A stretch of DNA of 42,167 nucleotides from Flaviflexus sp. (GTDB taxonomy: Bacteria > Actinomycetota > Actinomycetes > Actinomycetales > Actinomycetaceae): assembly GCA_030537635.1 (NCBI GenBank), contig JAUNVM010000011.1, forward strand, positions 26,997 to 69,163, given 5' to 3'. Every line of letters begins with the position of its first letter. Position 1 is the stretch's first letter. The notes beneath the pieces are model-generated. The model did no database searches. It had not been told where the DNA came from and saw only the letters and a program-made list of their open reading frames with translations. Positions 1 through 9,408 of the stretch are shown in pieces. Both the position numbers and the translations under genes were made by a program.

Positions 1-757
1 TTCCCTCGTGCATGGACTCGGTGAGAATCGGCCACATCTTCGCGTGCCACTTGCCGAAGGGCCGATCGCCCACGTAGCCACCTACGAGGCCCTCCTCGCG
101 GTCGACGAAGAGGAAGGATCCGGACTGGCCAAAGTGGCCGAACGTGGAGGCGGGGAAGGACGGAGAGAGCCAATGGGGCGACTTCTCGGCCTTAATCTCG
201 AAGCCGAGCCCCCAGGCATTGTTCGCCTGGCGACCAAAGCCCGGCAGGACGCCGGGAAGCTGACCAAAGGAGACCTGGGTGGCCTCTTCCAGCGTTTCCT
301 CGCTCACCAGGGTGGGATTGAGCAGCTCTCGGCCGAAGGTGGCCAGATCCTCGGCATTGCCCTCCCCCGAATCGGCCGGGGAGCCCTCGATGAGGACGGA
401 GGTGAGGCCGAGGGGCATGAGGACCTCCTCGTCGATCCACTCGGTGAAGGGGCGGCCCAGCGCCTCGCTCATCCGCTCGCCCAGAACATCGAAGCCCCGG
501 TTGGAGTAGATTCTCCGGTGCCCGGGCTCGGCGAGGCGAGCACCCTCACCAAAGGGCAGCCCGGAGGCGTGGCCGAGCAGGTGGCGGATGGTGATGCCGC
601 CTTCTTCCTCCTCGTAATCGACCAGGCCGCGCTCATGGGCAATGAGTGTCGCGTAAGCGGCGAAGAGCTTGGTGACAGAGGCGTAGGGATAAATCTGAGA
701 GATATCTCCCCGGGAGTCAATAATGTTATCGGGGGAACTGAGAATAACCGCGTCCAC
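1..757 (-). CDS. Serine hydrolase, beta-lactamase family (C-terminus cut by window edge)
   Basis: Reading from a GTG at 757 toward position 1 gives 252 residues of a class C beta-lactamase/D-alanyl-D-alanine carboxypeptidase-like enzyme. The three active-site motifs are present: SVTK (Ser27-Lys30, acylated serine and general base), YSN (Tyr84-Asn86) and HFG (about residues 208-210, in the place of the KTG box). No signal peptide or membrane segment is visible, so it may be a cytosolic esterase or peptidase rather than a resistance enzyme. An in-frame TAA lies two codons upstream of the GTG, so the start cannot be farther out. The GTG has no Shine-Dalgarno sequence but is preceded by TACACT and exactly six bases, which fits a leaderless mRNA. 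It is divergent from the HAD gene, with only 16 bp between them. The family is clear; the substrate is unknown. Confidence 0.85.
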   Translation of the reverse strand, partial: MDAVILSSPDNIIDSRGDISQIYPYASVTKLFAAYATLIAHERGLVDYEEEEGGITIRHLLGHASGLPFGEGARLAEPGHRRIYSNRGFDVLGERMSEALGRPFTEWIDEEVLMPLGLTSVLIEGSPADSGEGNAEDLATFGRELLNPTLVSEETLEEATQVSFGQLPGVLPGFGRQANNAWGLGFEIKAEKSPHWLSPSFPASTFGHFGQSGSFLFVDREEGLVGGYVGDRPFGKWHAKMWPILTESMHEG

Positions 758-769
758 GTGTTAAGTGTA
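758..769 (-). promoter_or_regulatory. Leaderless promoter -10 of the serine hydrolase gene
   Basis: On the minus strand TACACT (769-764) is followed by six bases and then the GTG start at 757. There is no ribosome binding site. No good -35 element is seen. This arrangement places the transcription start at or next to the start codon. Confidence 0.5.
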
Positions 770-773
770 GGTC

Positions 774-1535
774 ATGAACTCTTGGTTGATTGATATGGAT
801 GGGGTTCTCATTCACGAGGGCAACGCCCTTCCCGGGGCGAAGGACTTCCTCGAGAAGCTGTCCGAGAAGGAGATCCCCCACCTCATCCTCACGAACAATT
901 CGATTTTTACCCCGCGTGACCTGTCGGCCCGCCTGGCCTCCGCCGGGCTCAATGTGCCCGAGGAGCGCATCTGGACCAGCGCCCTGGCCACCGCCCGCTT
1001 CCTCGCCTCCCAGTCCGAGTCCCGCCGCGCCTACGTGGTGGGCGAGGCCGGACTGACGACGGCCCTGTACGAGGAAGGCTTCGTCATGACCGCGAACGAG
1101 CCGGATTTCGTCGTGCTCGGCGAAACCCGCAGCTACTCCTTCGAGGTCATCACCCAGGCCATCCGGCTCATTGAGGCCGGAGCCCGCTTCATTGCCACCA
1201 ACCCGGATCCGACCGGACCCTCCGCCGAGGGCTCGATCCCCGCCACCGGGGCGGTTGCCGCCATGATCGAGCGCGCCACCAAGCGCAGCCCTTTCTTCGT
1301 GGGCAAGCCCAATCCCATCATGCTGCGCAACGGCCTCAACAAGATCGGCGCCCACTCCGAGCAGACCTCGATCGTGGGCGACCGCATGGACACAGATATT
1401 CTCGCCGGCATGGAATCCGGACTCGACACCCATCTCGTGCTCACCGGTTCCACCAAGCGCGAGGAGATTCCCGATTTCCCGTACCGACCCAATCACGTCC
1501 ACGACTCCATCAAGGACGTCGTCGAATTCATCTAG
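774..1535 (+). CDS. HAD-superfamily phosphatase, class IIA (NagD-like)
   Basis: The 253-residue product carries the HAD motifs in order: motif I DMDGVL (Asp7 nucleophile, Asp9), motif II in ILTNNS (about residue 40), motif III lysine in GKPNP (about residue 178), and motif IV VGDRMDTDI (about residue 201). The spacing with a C2-type cap between motifs II and III, and the length, match the class IIA group (NagD, 4-nitrophenylphosphatase, phosphoglycolate phosphatase-like). It should be a cytosolic Mg-dependent phosphatase acting on a small phosphorylated metabolite; the substrate cannot be read from sequence. The first ATG is required because motif I begins at residue 7. No ribosome binding site is evident. 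TAAGTG followed by six bases precedes the ATG, a weak match to the leaderless pattern seen elsewhere here. A terminator follows at 1613-1645. Confidence 0.88.
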   Translation: MNSWLIDMDGVLIHEGNALPGAKDFLEKLSEKEIPHLILTNNSIFTPRDLSARLASAGLNVPEERIWTSALATARFLASQSESRRAYVVGEAGLTTALYEEGFVMTANEPDFVVLGETRSYSFEVITQAIRLIEAGARFIATNPDPTGPSAEGSIPATGAVAAMIERATKRSPFFVGKPNPIMLRNGLNKIGAHSEQTSIVGDRMDTDILAGMESGLDTHLVLTGSTKREEIPDFPYRPNHVHDSIKDVVEFI

Positions 1536-1612
1536 CACCCCCGCAGGGCAGATAGCCAGCCCGAGACACGGCGGCCTTAGGAGGGCTGGGGCGGAAGAGA
1601 CTCAGGCTCACC

Positions 1613-1645
1613 GGAAGGGGCGCGGCATAGGCCGCGCCCCTTTCC
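1613..1645 (+). terminator. Hairpin terminator after the HAD phosphatase gene
   Basis: A 12-bp perfect stem pairs 1615-1626 with 1631-1642 (arm AAGGGGCGCGGC, loop ATAG) and is followed by TCCTCG, a short pyrimidine-rich tail. It lies about 80 bp after the HAD stop codon. The remaining sequence to 1814 shows no gene; it should hold the promoter of the ABC permease gene, which I cannot place with confidence. Confidence 0.65.
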
Positions 1646-1814
1646 TCGTTCCCGAGGCGATACCGCCATGAACGCCCCGTCGAAACCACCGCACCCTGGG
1701 CAGAAAGCCGGGCGCCCCTCAATCAGGAGAACTGGGGTGATCTCCCCTTGCCATCCGTCACCCCCCCCAATTTATCCTGTGATCGGACTCGCATGTTACG
1801 CCTAAGAACTAGTT

Positions 1815-4076
1815 ATGGACGATCAGGAAGGAACATGCCATGCGATCCGTTCGGAAGCCAGGGCAGCGGGGGATCCGGCCGTGGTAGGGGCCCGGGCACG
1901 CCCGCGCCTTGGCTTTTTCGCGCGCAAGGACCGGCGGGGTAGCCATCCGCTTCTGCTTCTTGGCCTCACCACACTGCTACTTATCAGCCTGGGGCTTGCT
2001 CTTCAGGTCATCTCCCTGCTGGGAATAGCGCAGCGCGATGCTGCGCGCAGCCCCGTCACCACCGAGTCGGCCGGTGCGGCGAAGCTTCGCTGGCAACCCG
2101 TCCATGACAATCCGGCTCCCGGATATCCCGACGCGTCGGTTGTCGTCATTGATCCGCTCACCGAGGGGGCTCCCCTACCTCCCGGACTCTCGACGTGGCC
2201 CGAGCCGGGACAGGCGGTGCTCTCGCCGGCCCTGCTGGCTGACGGGGTGGAGATTGAAGGCCGGTACGGGGAGTTTGCCGGAACGATTGGCCCAGACGGT
2301 CTGGTCTCCCCGGATGAATACCTGGTGTACGTGCGCCCCGACGGGCAGGAGCCGACCGGGAGCTTCCTCCTCGTCACAGGTTTCGGTGCGGACCAGGGCG
2401 GAATGATCAGCTCGGAATTCGCCGATATCTCCCAGCGCATCTGGGACACGGTCTGGTTCGCCTTCTTCTTTTCCTTGAGTGCCCTGCTGCTTATGTACGT
2501 CACGGCAAGGTTCGACCTCGAGCAGCGCCGCAAGACCGAGCTGTTACTCCTCGCGCTTGGTTATCCCAGGCGCAAGCGGATTCGCTGGCGTTGCGCGCAG
2601 CTACGTCGTCCCCTGCTCATCGCATTCGGCATTGCCGCCGGGCTCCTTGCCCTGACCGTCCTCATCGACATTCGCCTTCCCGGACTCTCCCCGCCGTTCA
2701 TGGCGGCGGATGCTCGGCAGTGGTGGTGGGCGATTGCGGGAGCCGAGGCTGTCGTTCTCCTCTTCTACGTGCTGGTGGATCTGCGGATGACGGTGCGGGC
2801 CGGAGCCCTCCTCATGAGCAACCGCCCCACCGAGAAGGCGCGAGCCTATTCGCCGCTGCGAGCCAAGCTCTGCGTGGCAAGCGCCGCGCTCTCCCTCGTC
2901 GCATTCTGGGTGAGCCTCCACTTCGCACCCATGTGGCTGTTTGGCATCTATCTCGTCTTCTTCGCTGTCATCATTATCTTCCTGCGAGATCTTGTGGGTG
3001 CGGCGATCCATGTCGTGGCTCGCCGCCAGACCAAGCACGGATTGAAGGCAAACTCAGCCGCAGATCTCATCGCCGGCAGATCCTTGCTCGCCAGCCTGCG
3101 CAGCGCCACCGGGCACGCCACCGTGGTCGCCGCAATCACCATTCTCACCTGTCAGTTCTCCCTCGTCACAAACGCGCATGACGAGAATTTCCCCGGGATT
3201 GTTGACACCTACGAACAGCTGGATGGAACGGTTGCCGAGGTGAGGATCAACCGTGGGATTTCCTCCGACGCCTACCGGGGCGTCATCGACACCCTGCGCG
3301 CCCAGTATCCCCAGGTCGAGGTTGCGGTCACCCGAATGACGACCGAGGTTGAGGCGGACACGATTGACATCACCACCGAGGTGTTCACCAGCGATCCCGC
3401 CCTGAGCAAGCTCGAGAACAGCTCGATCGAACCGTGGCGCCGATACGTTCACTGGGCGCGGCTCGACGGGACCGAGGGCGAGGTGAGCACCGGAACGCTC
3501 GAGGACTTCCTCGGCGGCCTCAATAACGCCCAGGGGTTCGATGATGGGCCGCCCGTGATCGTCCTATACTCTGCCGATGGTCGGCTTCCCGTTCCTGAAA
3601 TCAAGGCGCACCTGTCCGCCATGATCCTGCCCTTTGGCCGGGTCGTCACCCCGGGGGAGCTGGAATACTCGACGGCAATCTACAATCTCAAGCTGGCCCG
3701 CTGGCTCGGTTACGCCACCGGCATTGCCCTCGCCTCCGCCCTCGTCGCCATGTTCATCTCCATGTTTGCCGATCTGGTGCGCCAGGCCCGCTCACTGGCA
3801 CCCTTCGCGGCCTGCTCGGGCAACCGGGATGTGGTGGGCTCCGTTATCCGCCGGCGCCTCTTTGTCCCGGTGACAGTGGCCCTGGCGATCTCCACGGTCT
3901 TTGCACTGACCATCGCCCACATCAGTTTCATCATGCTCCACGTGGGCATCGGCCACGTGTTTCCCATTCTGCTCGCCGCCTATCTCGTCTCCCTGGTTGT
4001 CATGGCGGGAGCGGCTACCTGGGCGAGCCGATACTCGAACCACTACACCTCTACCTGGAAGCCGGGGAAAGAATAA
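1815..4076 (+). CDS. FtsX-like ABC transporter permease
   Basis: The product (753 residues from this ATG) is a large permease of the FtsX/MacB type. There is a membrane segment near residues 48-70, an external domain to about 210, then a block of segments (about 215-235, 265-285, 300-320, 345-365, 370-390), a second external domain (about 455-625) and three C-terminal segments (about 635-660, 690-715, 720-740). This is a doubled FtsX layout. The stop TAA overlaps the ATG of the next gene (TAATG), so the two are co-translated. The start is uncertain. The strong AGGAAGGA at 1825-1832 serves ATGs at 1835 and 1840 that are out of frame and soon stop. In-frame alternatives are ATG 1815 (no Shine-Dalgarno; TAAGAA plus six bases upstream) and GTG 1881. 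Exported substrate unknown; lipid or peptide export is typical for the family. Confidence 0.85.
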   Translation: MDDQEGTCHAIRSEARAAGDPAVVGARARPRLGFFARKDRRGSHPLLLLGLTTLLLISLGLALQVISLLGIAQRDAARSPVTTESAGAAKLRWQPVHDNPAPGYPDASVVVIDPLTEGAPLPPGLSTWPEPGQAVLSPALLADGVEIEGRYGEFAGTIGPDGLVSPDEYLVYVRPDGQEPTGSFLLVTGFGADQGGMISSEFADISQRIWDTVWFAFFFSLSALLLMYVTARFDLEQRRKTELLLLALGYPRRKRIRWRCAQLRRPLLIAFGIAAGLLALTVLIDIRLPGLSPPFMAADARQWWWAIAGAEAVVLLFYVLVDLRMTVRAGALLMSNRPTEKARAYSPLRAKLCVASAALSLVAFWVSLHFAPMWLFGIYLVFFAVIIIFLRDLVGAAIHVVARRQTKHGLKANSAADLIAGRSLLASLRSATGHATVVAAITILTCQFSLVTNAHDENFPGIVDTYEQLDGTVAEVRINRGISSDAYRGVIDTLRAQYPQVEVAVTRMTTEVEADTIDITTEVFTSDPALSKLENSSIEPWRRYVHWARLDGTEGEVSTGTLEDFLGGLNNAQGFDDGPPVIVLYSADGRLPVPEIKAHLSAMILPFGRVVTPGELEYSTAIYNLKLARWLGYATGIALASALVAMFISMFADLVRQARSLAPFAACSGNRDVVGSVIRRRLFVPVTVALAISTVFALTIAHISFIMLHVGIGHVFPILLAAYLVSLVVMAGAATWASRYSNHYTSTWKPGKE

Positions 4077-4711
4077 TGCCTGTACTCACCTTGACCAATC
4101 TCGCCTGCCAGGTTCCCGGCCGCATCCTCTTCTCCGGGCTCAACCACACCCTCGAGGCCGGAGAATCGGTGGCGGTCATGGGACCATCCGGATCGGGCAA
4201 GTCCACGCTCATCTCCGCAATTCTTGGCATGGTGAAGCCGGCCAGCGGCAGAATCAACGTTGCCGGCGTGGAGATGTCCTCGGCCGGCCCCGAAAAGGCC
4301 GCGAAGGCACGCCGCAAGCACATCGGGGTGGTCTTCCAGTCCGGGGAGCTCATGCCCGACCTGACCGCCGCCGAGAACGTGGCGGTGGCGCTCATGCTCA
4401 TGAAGCCCTCCGATACTCCTCTTATCGAGCTTGCCCGCGATCGGGTGGAAAGCCTCGGGGTTGAGCCCGACACGCTCGCCGCGGATCTCTCCGGCGGGGA
4501 GCGTCAGCGAGTTGCCCTCGCCCGGGCTCTCGCCACCGACCCGCAGCTCGTCCTTGCCGATGAGCCCACCGGCGCGCTGGATCGAGCCACCCGGGACAAG
4601 GTAGCCGCAGAGCTCTTCGACACCGTCACCGGGGCGGGCGCCGCCCTCCTGCTGGTCACCCACGACGAGGAGGTGGCCGCCATGGCCGACGAGCAGGTCA
4701 CCCTAGGCTAG
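4076..4711 (+). CDS. ABC transporter ATP-binding protein (LolD/MacB-like)
   Basis: The 211-residue ATPase has Walker A GPSGSGKST (about residues 36-44), a Q-loop in VVFQSGE, the ABC signature LSGGERQR (about 139), Walker B VLADEPTGALD with the catalytic Glu, and the H-loop TH. Its TGALD box and short length are typical of the LolD/FtsE/MacB group that pairs with FtsX-type permeases. Its ATG shares a base with the stop codon of the permease gene, so the two form one transporter. No regulator or sensor kinase gene adjoins the pair to suggest a peptide-antibiotic role. A strong bidirectional terminator follows. Confidence 0.92.
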   Translation: MPVLTLTNLACQVPGRILFSGLNHTLEAGESVAVMGPSGSGKSTLISAILGMVKPASGRINVAGVEMSSAGPEKAAKARRKHIGVVFQSGELMPDLTAAENVAVALMLMKPSDTPLIELARDRVESLGVEPDTLAADLSGGERQRVALARALATDPQLVLADEPTGALDRATRDKVAAELFDTVTGAGAALLLVTHDEEVAAMADEQVTLG

Positions 4712-4774
4712 AGAGCGCCGGCCCACCGGGGCGGCCATAAGGCTGGGGTGAGGATTTTCTGCCGGATATCCAAC

Positions 4775-4817
4775 AAGGCCGGGTGAGGGGGAGCACTGCT
4801 CCCCCTCACCCGGCCTT
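4775..4817. terminator. Bidirectional terminator between ABC ATPase and clpB
   Basis: A perfect 20-bp stem pairs 4775-4794 with 4798-4817 around the loop ACT. The outer base pairs are A-T, so each strand ends in a short run of T. It lies between convergent genes and can serve both. Confidence 0.8.
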
Positions 4818-4892
4818 TGGATGCTGGTTCTCGGCCACCCGTCAGCGTGAGGCTGCTTGGGGAAGCCAGGGCCGGCCGCCTGGCCGCCGCCC

Positions 4893-7496
4893 TTAGGAGG
4901 CGGTGGTCAGCCGGATTCCGTCCATCTCATCGTCGGTGTCGGCCGTGACGGTGTCTCCGTCATGGACCTCGCCACCGAGGATCTTCTTCGCGAGTTCGTC
5001 ACCGATTTCGCGCTGGATGAGCCGGCGCAGCGGGCGGGCCCCGTAAGCCGGGTCGTAGCCTTCGACCGCGAGATAGTCTCGCGCAGCATCGGTCACCTTG
5101 AGGGTGATCCTCCGCTCGGCGAGCCGGTCAGCCAGCTGGCGTACCTGCAGTTCGACGATCTTCGCGATCTCCTCCATGCCGAGGGAGGAGAAGTAGATGA
5201 TGTCGTCGAGCCGGTTGAGGAACTCCGGCTTGAAGGAGGCCTGAACGGCCGCCTCGATGCGCTGCTTGCGCTCATCATCACTCAGGGTGGGATCGGTGAT
5301 GAACTGGGAGCCGATATTCGAGGTGAGGATGAGGATGACGTTGCGGAAGTCCACGGTCCTCCCCTGCCCATCCGTCAGCCGCCCATCATCCAACACCTGC
5401 AGGAGGATGTCGAAGACCTCCGGGTGCGCCTTCTCGACCTCGTCGAGAAGGACCACGGCGTAGGGTCGGCGCCGGACCGCCTCGGTGAGCTGTCCACCTT
5501 CCTCGTATCCGACGTAGCCCGGAGGGGCACCGACGAGCCGGGAGACCGAGTGCTTCTCGGAATACTCCGACATGTCGATGCGGACCATGGCCCGCTCGTC
5601 ATCGAAGAGGAAGTCGGCGAGCGACTTCGCCAGCTCGGTCTTGCCGACGCCGGTGGGGCCGAGGAACATGAACGAGCCGGTGGGCCGGTTCGGGTCGGCA
5701 ATGCCGGCGCGGGAGCGCCGCACAGCATCGGAGACCTTGGCAACCGCCTGGCGCTGGCCGATGAGGCGGGAGCCAATAACCCCCTCCATGTCCAGCAGCT
5801 TCTCGGTCTCCCCGGCGAGCAGGCGACCCACGGGGATTCCGGTCCAGGCGGCAACCACCTGGGCGATCTCGTCGGCGTCCACCTTCTCGGCGATCATCGG
5901 CTCGGAGTCCGAGTCGGCCTGCTCACCGGCCTCCTCGGCCTCGGCGATCTGCCGAGTGACCTCGGGAATGTCGCCGTTTTGCAGGCGCCCAGCATCCTCG
6001 TATCGGCCTTCGCGGATGGCGCGCTCAAGCTCGGTGTGCAGCTCGTCGAGACGGACCTTGAGATCACCAACCCGGTTACGGCCGGCCTTCTCGGCCTGCC
6101 AGCGGGAGGTGAGCTCGGACAGCTCATCGCGCTTTTCGGCAAGTTCCTCGCGCAGCTTTTCCAGCCGCTCGGTGTCCTCCTCGGTCGGCTCCTCGCCGGC
6201 CGTGTCCACGAGGTAGGACTCCTCCATGGACAGGCGGTCAACCTGACGTTGCAGGGTGTCAATTTCCTCCGGGGAGGAATCCAGCTCCATGCGCAGCCGG
6301 GAGGCCGCCTCATCGACCAGGTCGATCGCCTTATCGGGCAGCTGTCTCCCGGAGATGTAGCGGTCGGAGAGTTCGGCCGCAGCCACGAGTGCACCGTCGG
6401 AGATGGTGACCTTGTGGTGAGCCTCGTACTTCGGGGCAATGCCGCGCAGGATCGCCACGGTGTCCGGCACCGAGGGCTCACCCACGTAGATCTGCTGGAA
6501 GCGACGCTCCAGGGCGGGATCCTTCTCGATGTTCTCCCGGTACTCATCCAGCGTGGTCGCGCCAACGAGCCGAAGCTCGCCGCGGGCCAGCATCGGCTTG
6601 AGCATATTCCCAGCATCCATCGCGCCCTCGGAGCCGCCGCCGGCCCCGACGACCGTGTGCAGCTCGTCGATGAAGGTGACGATCTCGCCGTTCGAATCCT
6701 TGATCTCGGCGAGGACGGCCTTGAGCCGCTCCTCGAATTCGCCGCGATACTTCGCGCCGGCAACCATGCCCGCAATATCGAGGACGATGAGCCGCTTGCC
6801 CCGCAGGGACTCGGGAACATCCCCATCGACCATGCGCTGGGCGAGCCCCTCAACGACGGCGGTCTTGCCGACGCCGGGCTCACCGATAAGAACGGGATTG
6901 TTCTTCGTGCGCCGCGACAGCACCTGGACAACTCGGCGAATCTCGCTATCTCGGCCGATCACCGGGTCGAGCTTGCCGGCCCGGGCGGCCTCGGTGAGAT
7001 CCTGGCCGTACTTCTCCAGAGCCTGGTAGGTGTCCTCGGGATCGGGGTTTTCCACCTTCCGGTTGCCGCGCACCTGCCCCATGACGGACATGATGGCGTC
7101 GCGGGAGGCGCCGGCCGAACGCAGCATGTCACCCGCCGAGGACTGCGAGGCAGCCAGGGCGAGAAGCAGGTGCTCGGTCGAAATGTAGGCATCGCCGAAA
7201 GCGGTGGCTTCCTTCCCAGCATCCGATAGGACGAGGGACATGGCACGCGAGGCATTCGGTTGGGCAACCGACACCCCGGTGGCCGCCGGCAGGGCCGAGC
7301 AGGCCGCTCCGACGCGCTGCGCGAGGGCCTGGGTATCCACGCCGAGCGTGGCCAAAAGATCGGTGTGAATGCCGCCCGACTGTTCGAGCAGGGCGGCCAG
7401 GAGGTGCACCGGCTCAAGGCTGGGGTTGCCAGCCCTCCGGGCAGCCTCCAGCGCAGAGGCAATCGCCTCTTGCGACTTGGTGGTCAGCTTATCCAT
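4893..7496 (-). CDS. clpB: ClpB protein disaggregase
   Basis: The 867-residue product is a full-length ClpB/Hsp104 AAA+ unfoldase that rescues aggregated proteins together with DnaK, DnaJ and GrpE. In order: Clp N-terminal repeats (1-145), first AAA+ module with Walker A GEPGVGKT (about 206), the ClpB-specific coiled-coil middle domain (about 400-520), second AAA+ module with [12 protein letters not shown] (about 602), and the C-terminal D2-small domain. The coiled-coil insertion separates it from ClpA and ClpC. The start is well supported: AAGGAG lies four bases upstream of the ATG. A HAIR operator at 7541-7561 puts it under HspR control, together with the dnaK operon at the other end of the window. 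Transcription ends at the 4775-4817 hairpin. Confidence 0.97.
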   Translation of the reverse strand: MDKLTTKSQEAIASALEAARRAGNPSLEPVHLLAALLEQSGGIHTDLLATLGVDTQALAQRVGAACSALPAATGVSVAQPNASRAMSLVLSDAGKEATAFGDAYISTEHLLLALAASQSSAGDMLRSAGASRDAIMSVMGQVRGNRKVENPDPEDTYQALEKYGQDLTEAARAGKLDPVIGRDSEIRRVVQVLSRRTKNNPVLIGEPGVGKTAVVEGLAQRMVDGDVPESLRGKRLIVLDIAGMVAGAKYRGEFEERLKAVLAEIKDSNGEIVTFIDELHTVVGAGGGSEGAMDAGNMLKPMLARGELRLVGATTLDEYRENIEKDPALERRFQQIYVGEPSVPDTVAILRGIAPKYEAHHKVTISDGALVAAAELSDRYISGRQLPDKAIDLVDEAASRLRMELDSSPEEIDTLQRQVDRLSMEESYLVDTAGEEPTEEDTERLEKLREELAEKRDELSELTSRWQAEKAGRNRVGDLKVRLDELHTELERAIREGRYEDAGRLQNGDIPEVTRQIAEAEEAGEQADSDSEPMIAEKVDADEIAQVVAAWTGIPVGRLLAGETEKLLDMEGVIGSRLIGQRQAVAKVSDAVRRSRAGIADPNRPTGSFMFLGPTGVGKTELAKSLADFLFDDERAMVRIDMSEYSEKHSVSRLVGAPPGYVGYEEGGQLTEAVRRRPYAVVLLDEVEKAHPEVFDILLQVLDDGRLTDGQGRTVDFRNVILILTSNIGSQFITDPTLSDDERKQRIEAAVQASFKPEFLNRLDDIIYFSSLGMEEIAKIVELQVRQLADRLAERRITLKVTDAARDYLAVEGYDPAYGARPLRRLIQREIGDELAKKILGGEVHDGDTVTADTDDEMDGIRLTTAS

Positions 7497-7540
7497 AGTT
7501 CTCCTTAAAACTGGTATCTGTTAAGGACAACGCCGCAGAA

Positions 7541-7561
7541 GTTGAGCTTATTCCACTCAAC
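7541..7561. promoter_or_regulatory. HAIR operator (HspR binding site) of clpB
   Basis: GTTGAGC (7541-7547), seven bases, ACTCAAC (7555-7561). This is a near-perfect match to the HspR inverted repeat CTTGAGT-N7-ACTCAAG known from Streptomyces and mycobacteria. It lies 45 bp upstream of the clpB ATG and 75 bp upstream of the divergent gene at 7636, so it could influence both. HspR itself is encoded at 38061-38504. Confidence 0.85.
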
Positions 7562-7635
7562 TTTGGGTTCACGTGTCGCCTTGGCCACGCGTCGTATGCT
7601 GGGAGGAGGACACGTTCGCTATTTCGAGGAGCATC

Positions 7636-9357
7636 ATGGCAGGACGATACGGTCGGCGCAGCCCGGGACGCCACGGCCTTGACGAGTCCTCCTCCGGAAT
7701 CGCCTGGGACAGCTGGCTGGCCTACAACTCCGGCCCGGATGCCACCCCCGCCACCCTTCCCGCCTTCCCCGATGATCCGGCCGCCGAATCGCTCGCCCCG
7801 AATCCCGGCGACCGCCCGGACCTCGCCGAGCAGGTGCCGCAGGGTCACACCGCCGTGGAAACCTTGCCACCCGATCTCCCGGCCCCAGAAGCAGCCCGGG
7901 AGGTGGCACCAGACGACTCGACGCCATTGGGCGCCGCGCCAGAAGATTGCGAGGCCCGGCCCGATCGCGGCGCTGTCCGGACCGGCGCCGCAGATGAGGA
8001 AAATGCCGAGGATCTTGCCGCGGTGAGCATTCGCGGCGATGGTGAAGACCGCCAGCGCGGCAAGGAGGCCGCCCGAGAGGCGGAGAGCTTCTCCCCCGAG
8101 CCCGCCGCCGCGCCCACCCACGCGAGCCGCCTCGCACACGCCGAGCTCGGCCCGATTCCTGGCCTGGAGGACGCCGATCCCACCATGATCGACGAGCCGG
8201 GCGAGGATGAGGATCAGCTGGAGGGCCCGCGCGATTACCTGCCGCAGGCTCGCGCCTTCCAGCCCGCACCCGTCCAGCCCAGCCCCGATCCAGCTGTCGA
8301 TCCGGCTATCGATCCGACGCCTGATCCGGATCCCGAGGCAGTTGTCGATCCGGCGGGCGACAACGACTCGGCACCCGCTCTGGCTCCGGGCGCGACCCCC
8401 GACGAGCCCTCTACCGCTTCTTCCGCCGAGCAGGCCGCCCGGCAGGCTGCGGAGGTCTCGCACGAGGATTCGCTGTTCGCTCGGGTGAATGCGCAGGAGG
8501 AGCCTCCCGCGAGCCAGTCTCCGAACACCGACGAATTCGAGATTGACCCGTCACTCATGTCTTCTTCCAAGCGGGGCGGAACAACGGAGCTCAAGGACTA
8601 TCTGGAAATCGGCGCCTACCAGGGCATGCTGCTCACAGTCCTCCTTGGCATCCTGTTCTTCTTCTCGGGCCAGCAGGTGCCCTACACCCTCGGCCATCTC
8701 CTCATCGCCCCGCTGATCGTGGCCGGCACCGTCGCCCTGGCCGCCGCCTATCTCCACGGGATCAGCCGAAAGTCTCGCCGATTCGCCACGGTCTCGGCGA
8801 TCATTGCCGGCCTCATCATCATTCCGACCATCACAGCGGTCGTGCTGCTCGGCCAGAAGATCATCCTCTTCGTCGGATCGCCCTGGTGGTGGCTCGCCAT
8901 CGCCCTTCCCTTCCTGATCCTCGCCCTGGCGGCCCGCCGAATCCCCGGGGGCAAGCCCAAGGAGCCGGTTGCGCCGGACGATGATGAGGAGTGGAAGATC
9001 CGCACCGGGGAGATCCTGCGCACCGTCAAGCAAATGAGCGATAAGCGGGTGGACCACATCCTCGCCGACTGCGAGGAGGGAGCATCGGGCCCGCTGGCCG
9101 AGACCTTCGGCTCCCCGGAGGCCTTCACCCGCCGCTTCGAGGTTGACCGTCAGGCCGGACGCAGGCGCACGGCAACCTTCAGCGCCATCGCCGCCCTCGC
9201 CTTCCTCTCCTACGCGGTCTTCCAGTTCTTCTCCGAGCCGTCGGGATCTTCCACCGTCGCCATCGCCCTCATCCTCGCCGCCCTGTCCGCCCACTCGTGG
9301 TGGCGCAACCGGGCAGGAGCCTCAAGGACAGCGGGGACCGACCATCCAGAGGCTTAG
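7636..9357 (+). CDS. Unrecognised membrane protein with long acidic Ala/Pro-rich N-terminus
   Basis: The 573-residue protein is not one I recognise. Residues 1 to about 310 are low-complexity, rich in Ala, Pro, Glu and Asp, with a run of Pro-Asp repeats near residues 213-240, and are probably disordered and cytoplasmic. Then come about four membrane segments (roughly 330-440), a soluble stretch of about 70 residues starting with a charged DDDEEW segment, and two further membrane segments near the C-terminus. The ATG at 7636 is chosen because GAGGAG precedes it by four bases; a longer reading from GTG 7573 lacks a ribosome site. It is divergent from clpB across a 139-bp gap that contains the HspR operator. 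A TATGCT hexamer at 7595-7600 is a possible -10. Function unknown; composition and codon use look native. Confidence 0.75.
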   Translation: MAGRYGRRSPGRHGLDESSSGIAWDSWLAYNSGPDATPATLPAFPDDPAAESLAPNPGDRPDLAEQVPQGHTAVETLPPDLPAPEAAREVAPDDSTPLGAAPEDCEARPDRGAVRTGAADEENAEDLAAVSIRGDGEDRQRGKEAAREAESFSPEPAAAPTHASRLAHAELGPIPGLEDADPTMIDEPGEDEDQLEGPRDYLPQARAFQPAPVQPSPDPAVDPAIDPTPDPDPEAVVDPAGDNDSAPALAPGATPDEPSTASSAEQAARQAAEVSHEDSLFARVNAQEEPPASQSPNTDEFEIDPSLMSSSKRGGTTELKDYLEIGAYQGMLLTVLLGILFFFSGQQVPYTLGHLLIAPLIVAGTVALAAAYLHGISRKSRRFATVSAIIAGLIIIPTITAVVLLGQKIILFVGSPWWWLAIALPFLILALAARRIPGGKPKEPVAPDDDEEWKIRTGEILRTVKQMSDKRVDHILADCEEGASGPLAETFGSPEAFTRRFEVDRQAGRRRTATFSAIAALAFLSYAVFQFFSEPSGSSTVAIALILAALSAHSWWRNRAGASRTAGTDHPEA

Positions 9358-9408
9358 CTTCCTCCAAACTCCTCAATCTTGGCTCTTGGACTCTAGCGTT
9401 CGACCGGG

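Noticed and set aside
4857..7229. Very long plus-strand open frame (790 codons) across clpB
   Set aside because: It lies exactly antisense to clpB, whose motifs are complete. Long antisense frames are expected in GC-rich coding DNA; no family features are seen.
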